From positions 186,001 through 250,000 of the forward strand of contig CAWAJW010000015.1 of NCBI GenBank assembly GCA_963782475.1: DNA of 64,000 nt, in the 5' to 3' direction. The notes beneath the pieces were generated by a model. That model worked only from the letters and a program-made list of their open reading frames with translations, did no database searches and was not told the origin of the DNA. The DNA is from CAVQBP01 sp963782475. Lineage in GTDB: Bacteria; Bacteroidota; Ignavibacteria; Ignavibacteriales; Ignavibacteriaceae. This document shows positions 38,268 to 47,056 of this stretch, piece after piece (the stretch's first letter is position 1; the number at the start of each line of letters is the position of its first letter). The position numbers were made by a program, and so were the translations under genes.

Positions 38268-38765
38268 ATGTCGAAAACGGAAGAAAACCTAAAAATTGCA
38301 TTTGCAAATGAGAGCCAGGCAAGTCAAAGATACCGTGCATTTGCTAAAAAAGCCCGGAAGGATGGATACCCGAATATTGCACGGCTATTTAAACTAACTT
38401 CTGAAGTTGAAAGAATCCACGCACAAGGAAATTTGCTCGCATTAAACGGGGTAGGGTCTACATTGGAAAACTTAAATACCACCATTGCAAAAGAGAGAAA
38501 GGAAAACGGGACAATATATCCCTCAATGCTGAAGCAAGCCGTTACTGATAATCATAAAGCGAAATTCATAATTGAAAATAATATCAAGAGTAAAGAGGCT
38601 CATTCAAAGCTTTATTTTTCAGCTTTAGCAGCTCTTAACGAAGGGAAGGATTTAACAAATAGTGAATTGTTCTTCTGTCCGTATTGCGGTAATATCTTAT
38701 CTGAAAAACCGGATAATAGTTGCTCGGTTTGTGCTGCTCCGGCTGACAAATTTATAAAAGCTTAG
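38268..38765 (+). CDS. rbr: Rubrerythrin
   Basis: The 165-residue protein has a ferritin-like four-helix bundle with di-iron ligands in ANESQASQRYR, SEVERIHAQG and the later helix with KEAHSKLYF. A C-terminal rubredoxin-like domain with two CxxC pairs (FCPYCGN and CSVCAAP) follows. Rubrerythrins reduce hydrogen peroxide in anaerobes and microaerophiles using electrons from NADH or rubredoxin. It is cytoplasmic and monocistronic. It suits an organism with an oxygen-dependent desaturase that still needs peroxide defence. Confidence 0.92.
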   Translation: MSKTEENLKIAFANESQASQRYRAFAKKARKDGYPNIARLFKLTSEVERIHAQGNLLALNGVGSTLENLNTTIAKERKENGTIYPSMLKQAVTDNHKAKFIIENNIKSKEAHSKLYFSALAALNEGKDLTNSELFFCPYCGNILSEKPDNSCSVCAAPADKFIKA

Positions 38766-38784
38766 AGCTCTAAATTAAGGTATA

Positions 38785-38875
38785 AAACTGACCCCATTCC
38801 GGGTACAAAATTGATCATTCCAAATTAATTTTGGATTTAACTATATTCCGGGTCATCAATTATATAACTGGATAC
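38785..38875. mobile_element. Possible IS-end remnant with repeated ATTCCGGGT
   Basis: The segment carries ACTGACCCCATTCCGGGTAC followed by AAAATTGATCATTCC. About 50 bases on, TATATTCCGGGTCATCAATTA appears. Repeated TGACCC/CCGG/AAATTGA blocks resemble the multiple terminal repeats of IS21-like elements. No transposase is near, so it is at most a remnant. The remainder of the 38766-39146 gap has no visible gene. Confidence 0.3.
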
Positions 38876-39146
38876 ATACTTCAAGCTGCGTGTAAAACTA
38901 TATCTTATCAAGACGGACACGCATTAGAAAATTATGTCTTTCAATACCGGTTAAGATGAAAATTTCAAAGGAGCGCAAAGTTAAACTTTTTAAATTTAAT
39001 TTATTAAAGAGAATGTAAGGATAACTTTTCCGCACTTTTTAAAATGTCTTACTCCAATCCATTTTTAATTAAATTGAAATAATTTGTAAAAAAATAACTA
39101 AATTTTATTTTGAAAAAAATAATTGAAGAATATTTATTAAAACCTC

Positions 39147-39716
39147 ATGGTAAGCTTTTATTTTGAAAAGAAGTTTGATAAAATAAATTATGAAAAAAAT
39201 AATCTCAAAAAAGGGGAGTATGAAAAATGTGAATTTACTAATTGCAGCTTTTATAACTCCGATATTTCCGAAATATTATTTGTAGACTGTAAATTTACCA
39301 CATGCGATCTCAGCATGGTTAAAGTTACAGGGACAACTTTTAACGGAGTGCAATTTGCCGATTGTAAATTACTTGGTATACATTTTGAAAATTGCAATGA
39401 TTTCGGACTATGGTTTAAATTTGAAAATTGCATATTAAATCATTCTTCCTTTTTTAGAAAAAAGCTAAGGAAGGTAAATTTCGAAAATTCTCAATTGGTG
39501 GAAGTAGATTTCACCGAAGCTGATCTGACGAGTTCCATCATTTCAAATTGCGACTTGACAAGAACAATTTTTATCAACACAATACTTGAGAAAGCAGATT
39601 TCAGCACCTCATTTAATTTCTCAATAGATCCCGAAATAAATAAAATTAAAAAAGCAAAATTTTCATTATCGGGAATTGCCGGCCTTTTAGATAAATATGA
39701 TATTGAAATTGAATAA
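39147..39716 (+). CDS. Pentapeptide-repeat protein
   Basis: The 189-residue protein is built from pentapeptide repeats of the form A(D/N)LXX with Phe or Leu at the centre: CEFTNCSFYNSDISEILFVD, CDLSMVKVTGTTF, and NFENSQLVEVDFTEADLTSS. It ends in AKFSLSGIAGLLDKYDIEIE. These form a quadrilateral right-handed beta-helix. The length and single-domain layout resemble Qnr/McbG-type proteins that bind DNA gyrase, but most chromosomal members have no known role and I cannot assign one. There is no signal peptide. It is monocistronic. Confidence 0.85.
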   Translation: MVSFYFEKKFDKINYEKNNLKKGEYEKCEFTNCSFYNSDISEILFVDCKFTTCDLSMVKVTGTTFNGVQFADCKLLGIHFENCNDFGLWFKFENCILNHSSFFRKKLRKVNFENSQLVEVDFTEADLTSSIISNCDLTRTIFINTILEKADFSTSFNFSIDPEINKIKKAKFSLSGIAGLLDKYDIEIE

Positions 39717-39832
39717 AAAATCTAAAAGACTTAATGCTTCCTTTACAGCTTTAGTATAATATTTAAAATGAAGCAGGGTTTTAATGATTATTAATAATAA
39801 TGATACAGCTTTTAACGATAAAATAACTCAAC

Positions 39833-40124
39833 TCATTCTGCCGGATTATTAATAAGAACCATTCTGCTATATTCCTTCATCCCCTTCATTCTTATAGTCA
39901 GGACTTTATCTTTTGACGGAAATGGATCCGTAGGGTATAATCCCAGGTTATCAATAGTTCCGTCTTTTTTTAATATTTAATAATTCTGCTTCTCTTCCGA
40001 TTGCTATTTCTTTTGCAGCTTCAATTGCCTCCTCCTTTGTGTTATGAACCGAAATAATCGAGTCCTGACCTTCCTGCTTCACTGCCCAGTCGTTCACATG
40101 TGGAGTTACATATACTTTATTCAT
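39833..40124 (-). pseudogene. DUF2188-type small protein, frame broken at an A7 run
   Basis: From ATG 40124 the product begins MNKVYVTPHVNDWAVKQEG and continues through the DUF2188 helix (TKEEAIEAAKEIAIGREAEL). In the deposited frame it ends at 39951 after 57 residues. One base fewer in the A7 run near 39970 opens a frame through DGTIDNLGLYPTDPFPSK to TGA at 39833. This restores the family-typical C-terminal DPFP motif and adds a short extension. The function of the family is unknown. A sequencing error in the homopolymer is the simplest alternative to a real break. Confidence 0.7.
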
Positions 40125-40279
40125 ATCTAAACCCTTCTTTATTTTCTCTTTAATAATTAACCTAATTTTATAAAGAAATTCAGTGATGCAAGCACGCTTA
40201 AATATAACTATCACATGCATACAGTGATATAAATCTTATTTTTAAATAGTTGTTCTATAAATAAAATCTTTATTAATAA

Positions 40280-40654
40280 ATGATAGAATTTTTAGATTTT
40301 AATAAACTTGATATAGTTGCTACCCGTGTAACCGGTAAGATTACGAAACAGGATTTCGATGTTTTAAAAGAAGAATTAATTAAAAAATTTAACCAGTACG
40401 GAAATCTTAAATGGTTTTATGAAATGGTGGATTTTAAAGGATGGGAATTGAACACTTTCTTTGAAGATCTTAGCTTCAGCTTGAAGAGTAAGGATAAATT
40501 TTCCCGCGTGGCTTTTGTAGGTGATAAATTTATTGAAGATATTATGGTTCAGTTCTATAAATTAATTACCCCCGCAGAAGTAAAATATTTTGAAATTCGG
40601 GACCGGGAATGGGCATATGAATGGATTAAGTACGGCATAAATAAAAATAATTAA
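40280..40654 (+). CDS. SpoIIAA-like (STAS-related) small protein
   Basis: The 124-residue protein matches the SpoIIAA-like family, which has a STAS/CRAL-TRIO-type alpha/beta fold. It starts with IATRVTG-like strand residues (DIVATRVTGKITKQDFD) and continues with LKWFYEMVDFKGWEL, VAFVGDKFIED and EYFEIRDREWAYEWI-type segments. Its members are cytoplasmic and found across bacteria; their role is not defined. It is monocistronic and divergent from the DUF2188 gene. Confidence 0.85.
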   Translation: MIEFLDFNKLDIVATRVTGKITKQDFDVLKEELIKKFNQYGNLKWFYEMVDFKGWELNTFFEDLSFSLKSKDKFSRVAFVGDKFIEDIMVQFYKLITPAEVKYFEIRDREWAYEWIKYGINKNN

Positions 40655-40703
40655 CTCCCTGATAATTTTATTTATTTACGATTTTTTATTTATAGGTCGC
40701 TTA

Positions 40704-40881
40704 TTATTTCGCATTATTCCCAGAGTTTATTGTGATCTGTTCTGTAGTATTTAAGTGCTCTCTTTCTTTTTCCGCTTCATTATAAATCTTGTTAACAGCA
40801 CCCGATCGTGGCAAATGTTGAAATGTAACCGGCGGCTTTTTTAATCTTTGAAAAACCTTTGTTTATTTTTTTTGCTTTCAT
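40704..40881 (-). pseudogene. Small helical protein (about 58 residues), frame broken at a GGG
   Basis: From ATG 40881 the minus strand reads MKAKKINKGFSKIKKAAGYI and then STFATIG before a premature TAA. One G fewer in the GGG near 40800 continues as AVNKIYNEAEKEREHLNTTE and on to TAA at 40704. The joined product has a basic start, a short hydrophobic stretch and an acidic helical end. I do not recognise a family. The coherent composition across the shift argues that it is, or was, a gene. Confidence 0.5.
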
Positions 40882-41008
40882 AAATATTCCTTTTTCATAT
40901 AGATCCGTTTCTGTAGATACTGCTTCTCCTTCTTAATTTCGGATTTTACCTCCTTTCTTTTATATAAAGACTATACATATATAATAGATTTCTGTTTACA
41001 GTTTGTGA

Positions 41009-41322
41009 TTAAAAATAATTTAATCCGGATTTCCAATTAAGGTGAGATTTAAAACAATAAAATTGTGATCTCAGGTCAGTTACTTTTTCTTGAATATTTT
41101 TTAAAAGTATTAAACACGGCTGTTTCAGACTTATCAAGCCCGTATTTTCTTTTTCTCTTTGAAGAAGATTTTTTAAATGCTTTAAAAGATAACCGTTACG
41201 ATAAGCCTGAAGAATATCAGGATGTATGTAGTACTTTCTGCAGACTGCCGGAGTGTTGTTTAATTTATTTGCGGTTTCTTTTATTGCCTTAATTATGTTT
41301 CTGTCCCGAAAGTGATTGTGTC
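41009..41322 (-). pseudogene. DNA topoisomerase IB C-terminal remnant
   Basis: The minus strand encodes IKAIKETANKLNNTPAVCRK followed by YYIHPDILQAYRNGYL. This is the C-terminal segment of bacterial (poxvirus-like) type IB topoisomerases, which carries the catalytic tyrosine in the VCRKxYIHP motif. Full proteins are about 330 residues, but here a stop at about 41323 cuts the frame and nothing upstream encodes the rest. The tail beyond the motif is longer than usual and probably reads into non-coding sequence. A plus-strand open frame across the same bases is its antisense. The rest of the 40882-41614 gap has no further gene I can see. Confidence 0.7.
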
Positions 41323-41614
41323 ATTAATTAAAGATAATTAGAATAATCAGAACAATTTTAAACCAAATAATTTCTAAAATCTTTCCCTTATATCCTAAAT
41401 AAAAAAAGAATATTGTGATAAATCTGATAACGATTTTTTCAATTTCTGATTTTTCTTGACTGTAATTATTTCATTAGCTAAAATTCATTAATTCTTTATA
41501 GAACTCTCTGAATTCAGTTGCTTAAGTTTCTTTTCAATTTTTTGACACTCAAAACAATGTTCCATATTTATATTTGGATCTATACTCAAACTTAATAATC
41601 AATCGGAGGAAAAC

Positions 41615-41908
41615 ATGTATTTGGTTAGAGATGTATTTCATACGAAACCGGGGAAGGCAAAAGAGCTCGTAAAAAAATTTAAGCAGGCAGCTCCTTTTTT
41701 TGAAAAACAGGGAATGAAAGGTCTTAGAATTATGACCGATATAGCCGCTACATATTGGACAGTGGCTCTCGAATCCGAAGTTGATAATCTTGCTGATTTT
41801 GTCAAAGAGGTTAGAGGAGGTACTTCAGACCCTAAAGTTGAAAAAATAATGCAGGGGTACATGGATCTTGTTGAAGGAGGATTCCGGGAAATTTATTTGA
41901 TCGAATAA
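41615..41908 (+). CDS. Dimeric alpha-beta barrel (NIPSNAP/ABM-like) small protein
   Basis: The 97-residue protein starts after a strong GGAGG and reads MYLVRDVFHTKPGKAKELVK, with later segments GLRIMTDIAATYWTVALESE and DLVEGGFREIYLIE. The strand-helix-strand pattern and length fit ferredoxin-like stress-responsive A/B barrel or NIPSNAP-like proteins. These are often small cytoplasmic monooxygenase-like or ligand-binding dimers. The specific function is unknown. It may be co-transcribed with the small membrane protein 77 bases downstream. Confidence 0.7.
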   Translation: MYLVRDVFHTKPGKAKELVKKFKQAAPFFEKQGMKGLRIMTDIAATYWTVALESEVDNLADFVKEVRGGTSDPKVEKIMQGYMDLVEGGFREIYLIE

Positions 41909-41985
41909 AGATTTTGCAGCTTTATAATTATACCCTTTTTATATCTTAAATATCAGATGATTATTAATTCAATCTAAGAGAAAAA

Positions 41986-42255
41986 ATGCAGATAGAAGTT
42001 CAAAAGGTAAAAGAAGACCTGGCAAGGCACGGATTTACTCCGGATCAGGCACAAAAAGTTCAGGAAGTAATTATCGCCAATATGAAACCTGAAACTCTGG
42101 ATAAAGCAGTAGTGTTTCTTGGATTGGCAACTTTGGCATTAATCGTCGGTGGAATTCTATTGGCGGCTTTGGGCAGGGAAGTGCCCGATCCGCTCTGGAG
42201 TGTTTTAGGCGCGGGGATTGGCGGTTTAGCAGGAGTCTTTATGGGAAGAAAATAG
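41986..42255 (+). CDS. Small membrane protein
   Basis: The 89-residue protein has an amphipathic N-terminal half (residues 1-38, including KEDLARHGFTPDQAQKVQEV) and two hydrophobic segments: AVVFLGLATLALIVGGILLA, then LGAGIGGLAGVFMGRK. No family is recognised. The UBA-like helical start followed by two membrane segments suggests a small inner-membrane protein, possibly a scaffold. It lies between an alpha-beta barrel gene and the convergent MocR-type regulator. Confidence 0.65.
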   Translation: MQIEVQKVKEDLARHGFTPDQAQKVQEVIIANMKPETLDKAVVFLGLATLALIVGGILLAALGREVPDPLWSVLGAGIGGLAGVFMGRK

Positions 42256-42290
42256 AAAGAATATTATTATTCACATATAATTCAATTATG

Positions 42291-43799
42291 TTAATTTCCG
42301 GCACTGATATTTATAGATTTTTCCTGAATTTCTTCAATCGTCTCCTTTAAGATATTTACTGCCTTTTCCTGTTCAGTTAAATTTAAAGAAGCAAATCCCA
42401 GACGGGCAGAGTTATAATTAATGTCATCCGTATTATAAAATTTTCCGTCACTAATTATTAAACCATTCTGGGATGCCCTTTCCGAAATTTTCTTAAGATC
42501 TGAATTAATAAAATTAACCCAAACGGACATACCGCCTTCCGGAATTTTAAAGGATATTCTGTCCCCTAATTTATCATATAATATCCTGCAGAAATTATCC
42601 CTTCTTTCGCGGTATAATTTTACTGCTTTTTTTATATGTCTTTCAATAGTTCCGTTTTTATATAATTGGCCTATAGCAGTTTCCATCATACTGTCCCCCT
42701 GCCAGTCCACCCCCCGCCTCATATTAGCTGCCGCATTAATGAAGTTTGACGGTGCTATTATGAATCCAATCCGTATGGAAGGGACCAGGGTTTTGGTTAA
42801 AGTTCCGATATAAATTACACTGCCGTAATGATCAATGCTGGCAATAGGAAGAATCGGACTACTATGGTAATGGAAGTCATAATCATAATCATCTTCGATA
42901 ATTGCAAACTTGTATCTGACAGCCATTTCAAGGAGTCTAATTCTTCTTTCCGGTGTTAATGTTACTGTAGTCGGATAGTGATGATGAGGAATAATATAAA
43001 TTAATTTTATCTTTTCCTTTTGGCAGAGGGATTCTATCAGATCAACATTAATACCTGAATCATCAACGGGTATTCTGTTTATTTTCACACCTAATTGTTT
43101 AAATGTTAGATTTGCTATTAGATAACCCGGTTCCCCTACTATAATATTATCTCCCGGACTTAGAAGCAGCTTCGCGGTTAAATATATCCCCATTTGAGCC
43201 CCTTTTGTTATTAAAATATTTTCGGATGAAATTTTCAAACCCCTGGTGTTGCATAGATAAGGTGCAAGTACATTAAGCAGATAGGATGAACCGAAAGGTC
43301 CGCGGTAGCCGAGATATTTTTTAAATGCATTTAATTTTGATAAGCTTCTGTATTCTGCGGTTAGATTATCCAGGGGCGCCAGTCTTATATCGGGTAATCC
43401 GTCATCTATAACCAAATCTTTTAAACCCTGCTCAGCCGATGTTGGAAATTCCACATAATTTTTCTCATTGATTGGATATAATGTTTTAGCCGGATAATGC
43501 TTAATCTCTTTGAATGATGAAAATTTTACTGGGTTTATTTCAGGTAAGGATGTAGTTATGGATGTCCCTTTTCTCGGTACGATCTCAAGCCAGCCTTGAG
43601 CAGCCAGTTCGTCAAGCGCATTCTGCAGAGTCTTACGGTGTATTTTCAACATTGCTGCAAGTTCACGGGTTCCCGGCAGTTTTAATCCTCTTCGCAGATA
43701 ACCTTTCCGGGTATTAAAAATTATTGAGTTCATTATCTGCTGATATACCGGAACTTTAGAATTTCTATCTATCTCTATAAGCTCTTTTAAAGAAGTCAT
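42291..43799 (-). CDS. MocR/PdxR-type GntR regulator with aminotransferase domain
   Basis: Residues 1-75 form a GntR winged helix (VPVYQQIMNSIIFNTRKGYL, GTRELAAMLKIHRKTLQNAL). The rest is a fold-type I aminotransferase domain with EDDYDYDFHY and the PLP lysine in GTLTKTLVPSIRIGF. Such proteins sense PLP or an amino compound and control neighbouring genes. ATG 43799 is preferred over the upstream TTG at 43811. A palindromic site with CTGGT/ACCAG half-sites lies just upstream (43823-43844), and its half-site pattern recurs at the gene start. It is divergent from an AhpD-like/PLP-decarboxylase pair, the probable target. Confidence 0.9.
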   Translation of the reverse strand: MTSLKELIEIDRNSKVPVYQQIMNSIIFNTRKGYLRRGLKLPGTRELAAMLKIHRKTLQNALDELAAQGWLEIVPRKGTSITTSLPEINPVKFSSFKEIKHYPAKTLYPINEKNYVEFPTSAEQGLKDLVIDDGLPDIRLAPLDNLTAEYRSLSKLNAFKKYLGYRGPFGSSYLLNVLAPYLCNTRGLKISSENILITKGAQMGIYLTAKLLLSPGDNIIVGEPGYLIANLTFKQLGVKINRIPVDDSGINVDLIESLCQKEKIKLIYIIPHHHYPTTVTLTPERRIRLLEMAVRYKFAIIEDDYDYDFHYHSSPILPIASIDHYGSVIYIGTLTKTLVPSIRIGFIIAPSNFINAAANMRRGVDWQGDSMMETAIGQLYKNGTIERHIKKAVKLYRERRDNFCRILYDKLGDRISFKIPEGGMSVWVNFINSDLKKISERASQNGLIISDGKFYNTDDINYNSARLGFASLNLTEQEKAVNILKETIEEIQEKSINISAGN

Positions 43800-43800
43800 C

Positions 43801-43844
43801 TGGTACACCAAACCTGTTTATTCTGGTCTATAACCATATACCAG
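43801..43844. promoter_or_regulatory. Palindromic operator candidates for the MocR-type regulator
   Basis: CTGGTCTAT and ATATACCAG form an inverted repeat (eight of nine positions pair) at 43823-43844, separated by AACC. A second short palindrome, TGGTACACCA, lies at 43801-43810 next to the start codon. Repeated TGGT/ACCA half-sites between divergent genes fit autoregulation by a MocR-type dimer. Confidence 0.6.
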
Positions 43845-44088
43845 CAAATATATATATTTCAGGTGTCAAAAACATTAAAAAGCTTTTATAAAAATGGAAA
43901 TAAAAAAATATCAGGATATAGGAACTCTTTTCAGCTATGTCGTATTCTTTCGGAATAAAATCACCATTGGATTATAGTGTATTTGTTGATTCTGGTGCTA
44001 ATTTTCTTTTGGCATCTTGTACCTCGTATAGTTGGAGCTTAGATGAGTATCTGAAAAAATTAAAAATTAAAAACAAACAGGAGATAAT

Positions 44089-44532
44089 ATGATAAGCCGG
44101 ATAAATCTTAAAAATGCAGAACCTCTCATTTATAAATCAATGGGGAATGCAGACACATATATTGATAGCTTCAATATTGATCCGAAACTAAAAGAGCTGG
44201 TTAAGCTAAGGACTTCACAGATAAACGGATGCGGTTACTGTGTTAATTTTCATTCAAAGGAAGCCAGGAAATTGGGAGAGACGGAGCAGAGGTTATATTC
44301 CGTGTGTGCCTGGCGGGAGACACCGTTCTTTAGTGAAGAAGAACGCGCAGTATTAAAGTTTACTGAAGAGGTAACAAATATTTACGATGGGGGTGTATCA
44401 GATGAAACATTTGATAATGTCATGAAATTATTTGGCGGGGAAAAAATAGCGCAGTTGCTCTTTATTATATCCACAACAAATACCTGGAACCGTCTTGCAA
44501 TTTCAACTCACATGGTTGCGGAGGAGGATTGA
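44089..44532 (+). CDS. AhpD-like carboxymuconolactone decarboxylase-family protein
   Basis: The 147-residue protein shows the family segment LKELVKLRTSQINGCGYCVN followed by FHSKEARKLGE. The CxxC pair (CGYC) and the conserved His are those used by AhpD-type peroxidase-like or disulfide oxidoreductases. The helices match the full fold. It ends two bases before the next ATG (GGAGG in its last codons), so the two genes are translationally linked. Pairing with a PLP decarboxylase and a MocR regulator is unusual and suggests protection from, or processing of, an amine product. Confidence 0.85.
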   Translation: MISRINLKNAEPLIYKSMGNADTYIDSFNIDPKLKELVKLRTSQINGCGYCVNFHSKEARKLGETEQRLYSVCAWRETPFFSEEERAVLKFTEEVTNIYDGGVSDETFDNVMKLFGGEKIAQLLFIISTTNTWNRLAISTHMVAEED

Positions 44533-44533
44533 A

Positions 44534-45994
44534 ATGAATGATAAAATAAATGCTTTGGATCTGAAAAATAATTTACTAACCAGAATTACAGAACTTGAAA
44601 ATCATTCGAGAACATTAGAATTAAACTATTCTGCCAGGAATATTATCAGTCATCAGGCAAACGAATATATAAATAAATTTATTGAATCCCTTCCCGGCAG
44701 AAAAGCTTATAGGAAAAAAGATTGTACCAGGTTAAAAAAAATGAGTATTGAAAATGACGGAAAACCTTTTGAACTCATTCTGGATATAATAAAAGATGAG
44801 GTTGATCAATCAGGAATAAATTCTGCTTCTGGATGCCATCTCGGATATATACCCGGCGGCGGAATCTGGTCAAGTGCAGTTGCCGATCTCCTCGCAGCTG
44901 CCGCTAACCGTTATGCGGGAATTTTTTATTCGAGCCCGGGTGCAGTTATAATTGAAAATCAACTAATCAAATGGCTCTGTTCGGTTGTCGGTTATCCTGC
45001 TGGTGCGCATGGCAATTTAACTTCGGGCGGATCCGTTGCAAACTTAACCGCTATTCAGGTTGCCAGGGATTCTTCAGGAATAAATTCAGACAATGTAAAG
45101 AAAGCTTCAATTTATCTAACACAGCATGCTCATCACTCTGTTCAGAAAGCATTGCATATAACAGGAATTCATGAAGCAGTGAAGAGAATTATTCCGATGA
45201 ATTCCCGCTTTCAAATGAATACCGAAGAGTTAAATAAAGCGATCAAAAAAGATAAAGAGGATGGCTTAAATCCGTTTCTTGTTGTTGCAACTGCAGGAAC
45301 TACAGATACAGGTGCAATCGATCCGCTCGACCGTATTGCTGATATCTGTGCCGAAAATAATCTTTGGTTTCATGTTGATGCTGCTTACGGAGGGTTTTTT
45401 ATTCTTGTAGAGCAATTGAAGGAAAAGTTTAAAGGGATTGAGAGATCAGATTCTCTAGTAATGGATCCTCACAAAAGTCTTTTTATTCCCTACGGATCGG
45501 GTATGGTTTTAATTAAAAATAAAGAAAAGCTGATGGCCTCCAATATTCATAATGCAGCATACATGCAGGATTCTCTGGAACCGGATGAATTGAACCCTTC
45601 TGACTGTGGTATAGAATTATCAAAACATTTCCGTGGATTACGGTTATGGCTTCCCCTCCATCTGCACGGGCTGAATGTTTTCAGGGCTAACCTTTTTGAA
45701 AAACTCCTGCTGGCAGAATATTTTTATAAATCTATAAAAGAACTTGGCTTTGAAACCGGTCCATCTCCCGAACTTTCTGTTATCTTATTCAGGTTTCCTG
45801 CAAAAGATAAAGATAAATTTAACAGAAATTTCCTGAATACTCTGCTTGATGACGGCAGAGCCTTTTTTTCTTCTACATTAATAAATGGTGAATTCTGGAT
45901 CAGATGTGCTGTCTTAAGTTTCAGAACACATTTAAATGAAATAAATTTAGCACTGAAGATGATTGAGGAAAATTTGAATGAGATGAAATATTAA
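44534..45994 (+). CDS. Group II PLP-dependent amino acid decarboxylase
   Basis: The 486-residue protein matches aromatic-L-amino-acid/glutamate-type decarboxylases. It has HLGYIPGGGIWSSAVADLLA, the FHVDAAYGGFF strand that holds the PLP-pyridine Asp, and the Schiff-base Lys in VMDPHKSLFIPYGSG. The substrate cannot be read with confidence. The TSGGSVANLTA and QHAHHSVQKA segments are closer to aromatic amino acid decarboxylases than to glutamate decarboxylase. ATG 44534 follows GGAGG within the end of the preceding gene. It is probably under the divergent MocR-type regulator, which uses the same cofactor. Confidence 0.9.
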   Translation: MNDKINALDLKNNLLTRITELENHSRTLELNYSARNIISHQANEYINKFIESLPGRKAYRKKDCTRLKKMSIENDGKPFELILDIIKDEVDQSGINSASGCHLGYIPGGGIWSSAVADLLAAAANRYAGIFYSSPGAVIIENQLIKWLCSVVGYPAGAHGNLTSGGSVANLTAIQVARDSSGINSDNVKKASIYLTQHAHHSVQKALHITGIHEAVKRIIPMNSRFQMNTEELNKAIKKDKEDGLNPFLVVATAGTTDTGAIDPLDRIADICAENNLWFHVDAAYGGFFILVEQLKEKFKGIERSDSLVMDPHKSLFIPYGSGMVLIKNKEKLMASNIHNAAYMQDSLEPDELNPSDCGIELSKHFRGLRLWLPLHLHGLNVFRANLFEKLLLAEYFYKSIKELGFETGPSPELSVILFRFPAKDKDKFNRNFLNTLLDDGRAFFSSTLINGEFWIRCAVLSFRTHLNEINLALKMIEENLNEMKY

Positions 45995-46061
45995 ATTTCG
46001 ATAACCGGTATTTAAATCTTTATAAAAAATGTTATCCCTATACAACTAAATGGAGGAAATC

Positions 46062-46469
46062 ATGCAAAAAATCATAGAAGAAACAAATGCAATAACCTGG
46101 TTTGAGATTCCCGTTATTGATATGAATCGCGCAAAAAAATTTTATGAAACTATTCTTGATATGAAAATGGAAACAAAGTTTATGGAAGAAACAGATGAAG
46201 AATTGACTTTTTTCCCCTTTACGGGAGCAGAAGTGAGAGCAACTTCGGGCCGTGTCTCAGGTGTGCTTGTAAGAAACAGCAGGTCTGAACCTTCGGGAAA
46301 AGGAATTGTTGTCTATTTGAATGCTGCTCCTTCAATTCAGGATGTTATTGATAAAATCGAGGCAGCCGGAGGAAAAATAATTAGAAAAAAAACTAAAATT
46401 ATTGCCGGATATTTTGCAATGATTCAAGATTCAGAAGGGAACAGGATTGGATTGCATTCCGCTGAATAA
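46062..46469 (+). CDS. VOC-family (glyoxalase/bleomycin-resistance-like) protein
   Basis: The 135-residue protein begins ITWFEIPVIDMNRAKKFYET, the typical VOC first module. It ends in GKIIRKKTKI...GYFAMIQDSEGNRIGLHS, the second module. This form (about 130 residues, FEIPV-DM-RA-FYE) is common among unassigned VOC proteins in Bacteroidota, so no reaction can be assigned. ATG 46062 is chosen because TGGAGGAAAT directly precedes it; an in-frame ATG at 46050 would place that site inside the gene. Confidence 0.9.
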   Translation: MQKIIEETNAITWFEIPVIDMNRAKKFYETILDMKMETKFMEETDEELTFFPFTGAEVRATSGRVSGVLVRNSRSEPSGKGIVVYLNAAPSIQDVIDKIEAAGGKIIRKKTKIIAGYFAMIQDSEGNRIGLHSAE

Positions 46470-46576
46470 TATTAAATCACTGATTTCTTAAAAAATAAAC
46501 TTTATCTTTTTAATTTTATTTTTAATTAAAGTAATTTTTAATTCTTTTTATCTAATAATTATTTTGGAGAGCAGTT

Positions 46577-47056
46577 ATGATTACAAAAGAAAATATTGTT
46601 AAGTTATTTAAAAAGGAATTTGCTACAACTCTCAAAGTCTTAAATGCATACCCCAAAGATAAACTCGATTTTACCCCGCATGAACGCTCACAGACCGCCC
46701 GGAAGATCCTCTCCACCTTTGTATTTGAGATGTTCCTGATGGAATCTTATGTGTTCGGTGAAAAGCTGGATAGGAATCTGTTTCAAAATTACTCACCCGA
46801 TTTGGAAACAATTATTGCAGACTTCAAAAAACATACGGGTGATGTTATTTCCAGATTGGAAAAACTACCGGAAAAGGATTTGAACAATGCAGTTGAATTT
46901 GCAGGAACAAAGTTTACGGCAGATGAATTTATGCTGATGATGCTTTTTGATCAAATTCACCACCGCGGACAGATATCTGTGTATGTTCGTCTTGCCGGAG
47001 GAAAAGTGCCTTCTATTTATGGTCCTTCTGCTGACGATTCTTCTACAAATCTTTAA
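46577..47056 (+). CDS. DinB-family protein
   Basis: The 159-residue four-helix-bundle protein matches the DinB/YfiT family. It has DKLDFTPHERSQTARKILST in helix 2 and MLFDQIHHRGQISVYVRLAG with the conserved HHRGQ, then PSIYGPSADD at the C-terminus. DinB proteins bind a divalent metal with three histidines; here two sites in HHRG are visible. The first is weaker, because the position after helix 2 reads FEMF instead of the usual AxHL-type motif. Some members are thiol transferases. It is monocistronic with a GGAGAG site. Confidence 0.85.
   Translation: MITKENIVKLFKKEFATTLKVLNAYPKDKLDFTPHERSQTARKILSTFVFEMFLMESYVFGEKLDRNLFQNYSPDLETIIADFKKHTGDVISRLEKLPEKDLNNAVEFAGTKFTADEFMLMMLFDQIHHRGQISVYVRLAGGKVPSIYGPSADDSSTNL

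Noticed and set aside
41065..41292. Plus-strand gene of about 75 codons starting with GTG
   Set aside because: It is antisense to the recognisable topoisomerase IB remnant and its product resembles nothing.
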